21,772 nt of DNA from positions 1 through 21,772 of the forward strand of contig SFOF01000045.1 in assembly GCA_004552515.1 (NCBI GenBank), in the 5' to 3' direction. Position 1 is the first letter of the stretch. Each line of letters opens with the position of its first letter. Positions 21,683 through 21,772 of the stretch are shown here, piece by piece. The notes beneath the pieces were generated by a model that made no database searches, had not been told where the DNA came from, and saw only the letters and a program-made list of their open reading frames with translations. This DNA comes from Clostridiales bacterium (GTDB lineage Bacteria > Bacillota > Clostridia > Christensenellales > Aristaeellaceae). The position numbers and the translations under genes are program-made.

Positions 21683-21772
21683 TCAGATCATCGCGTGCTC
21701 GCGCGCGGCCTCGAGCCAGCGGCGGGCGAGGACATAGTTGCCCGCGGGCGTGAGATGGATGCAGTCCAGGCT
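21683..21772 (-). CDS. SGNH/GDSL-type hydrolase, C-terminal end (partial)
   Basis: The last 29 residues of a protein that enters from the right edge: DCIHLTPAGNYVLARRWLEA and a short tail, stop at 21685-21683. DxxH followed by L-T-x-x-G-x-x is the block V signature of SGNH esterases/lipases, where Asp and His complete the catalytic triad. The substrate cannot be told from this piece. Downstream (to 21445) there is no further gene. Confidence 0.72.
   Translation of the reverse strand, partial: SLDCIHLTPAGNYVLARRWLEAAREHAMI

Overview
The window comes from a GC-rich (about 60% or more), endospore-forming Firmicute, most likely a Clostridia lineage. The evidence is the spore operon yabP-yabQ-divIC, a CotH-type spore-coat kinase, a small bacterial SRP RNA, an Rrf2/IscR-nifS-nifU group, and an extended HflX of the kind seen in Clostridia. 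I cannot place it to genus from sequence alone; a gut Clostridium relative (for example Christensenellales or Oscillospirales) is a guess. There are no plasmid, phage or transposase genes.

Layout. Bases 1-103 hold the tail of an unknown gene. Bases 361-2545 are an Fe-S assembly group: iscR-like regulator, nifS cysteine desulfurase, and a nifU scaffold gene with an internal deletion and frameshift. HflX follows (2576-4366), with a JAMM-like motif in its N-terminal extension. At 5298-6002 is a secreted VanY-type carboxypeptidase with a clear terminator. On the minus strand follow the SRP RNA (about 6121-6253, with a textbook promoter), a Gfo/Idh/MocA oxidoreductase, the divIC/yabQ/yabP group (8970-10012) with a SigE-like promoter, and a GH2 glycoside hydrolase (10652-12979). 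On the plus strand lies a 966-residue lamin-tail/CotH protein (13212-16112). Next, on the minus strand, a clan GH-D (GH36-like) hydrolase overlaps a stand-alone riboflavin kinase by 4 nt. The right end has a MATE exporter, an unknown membrane protein, a sugar-nucleotidyltransferase and the C-terminus of an SGNH hydrolase.

The most unusual part is what lies between genes in the left half. Five long gaps (about 104-300, 4367-5280, 6300-6876, 7880-8880 and 10080-10640) are filled with a mosaic repeat family in both orientations. It has a 13-bp palindrome (nine copies), perfectly conserved 12-13-bp inverted repeats, and stems whose arms change in compensating ways between copies. This points to a structured element, an RNA or a mobile palindromic DNA unit, that I do not recognise. 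The right half (13000-21772) has none of it.

A second signal links two carbohydrate genes. The GH2 and GH36-like promoters share an identical extended -10 block and a 9-mer operator at exactly the same distance, so one activator probably controls both.
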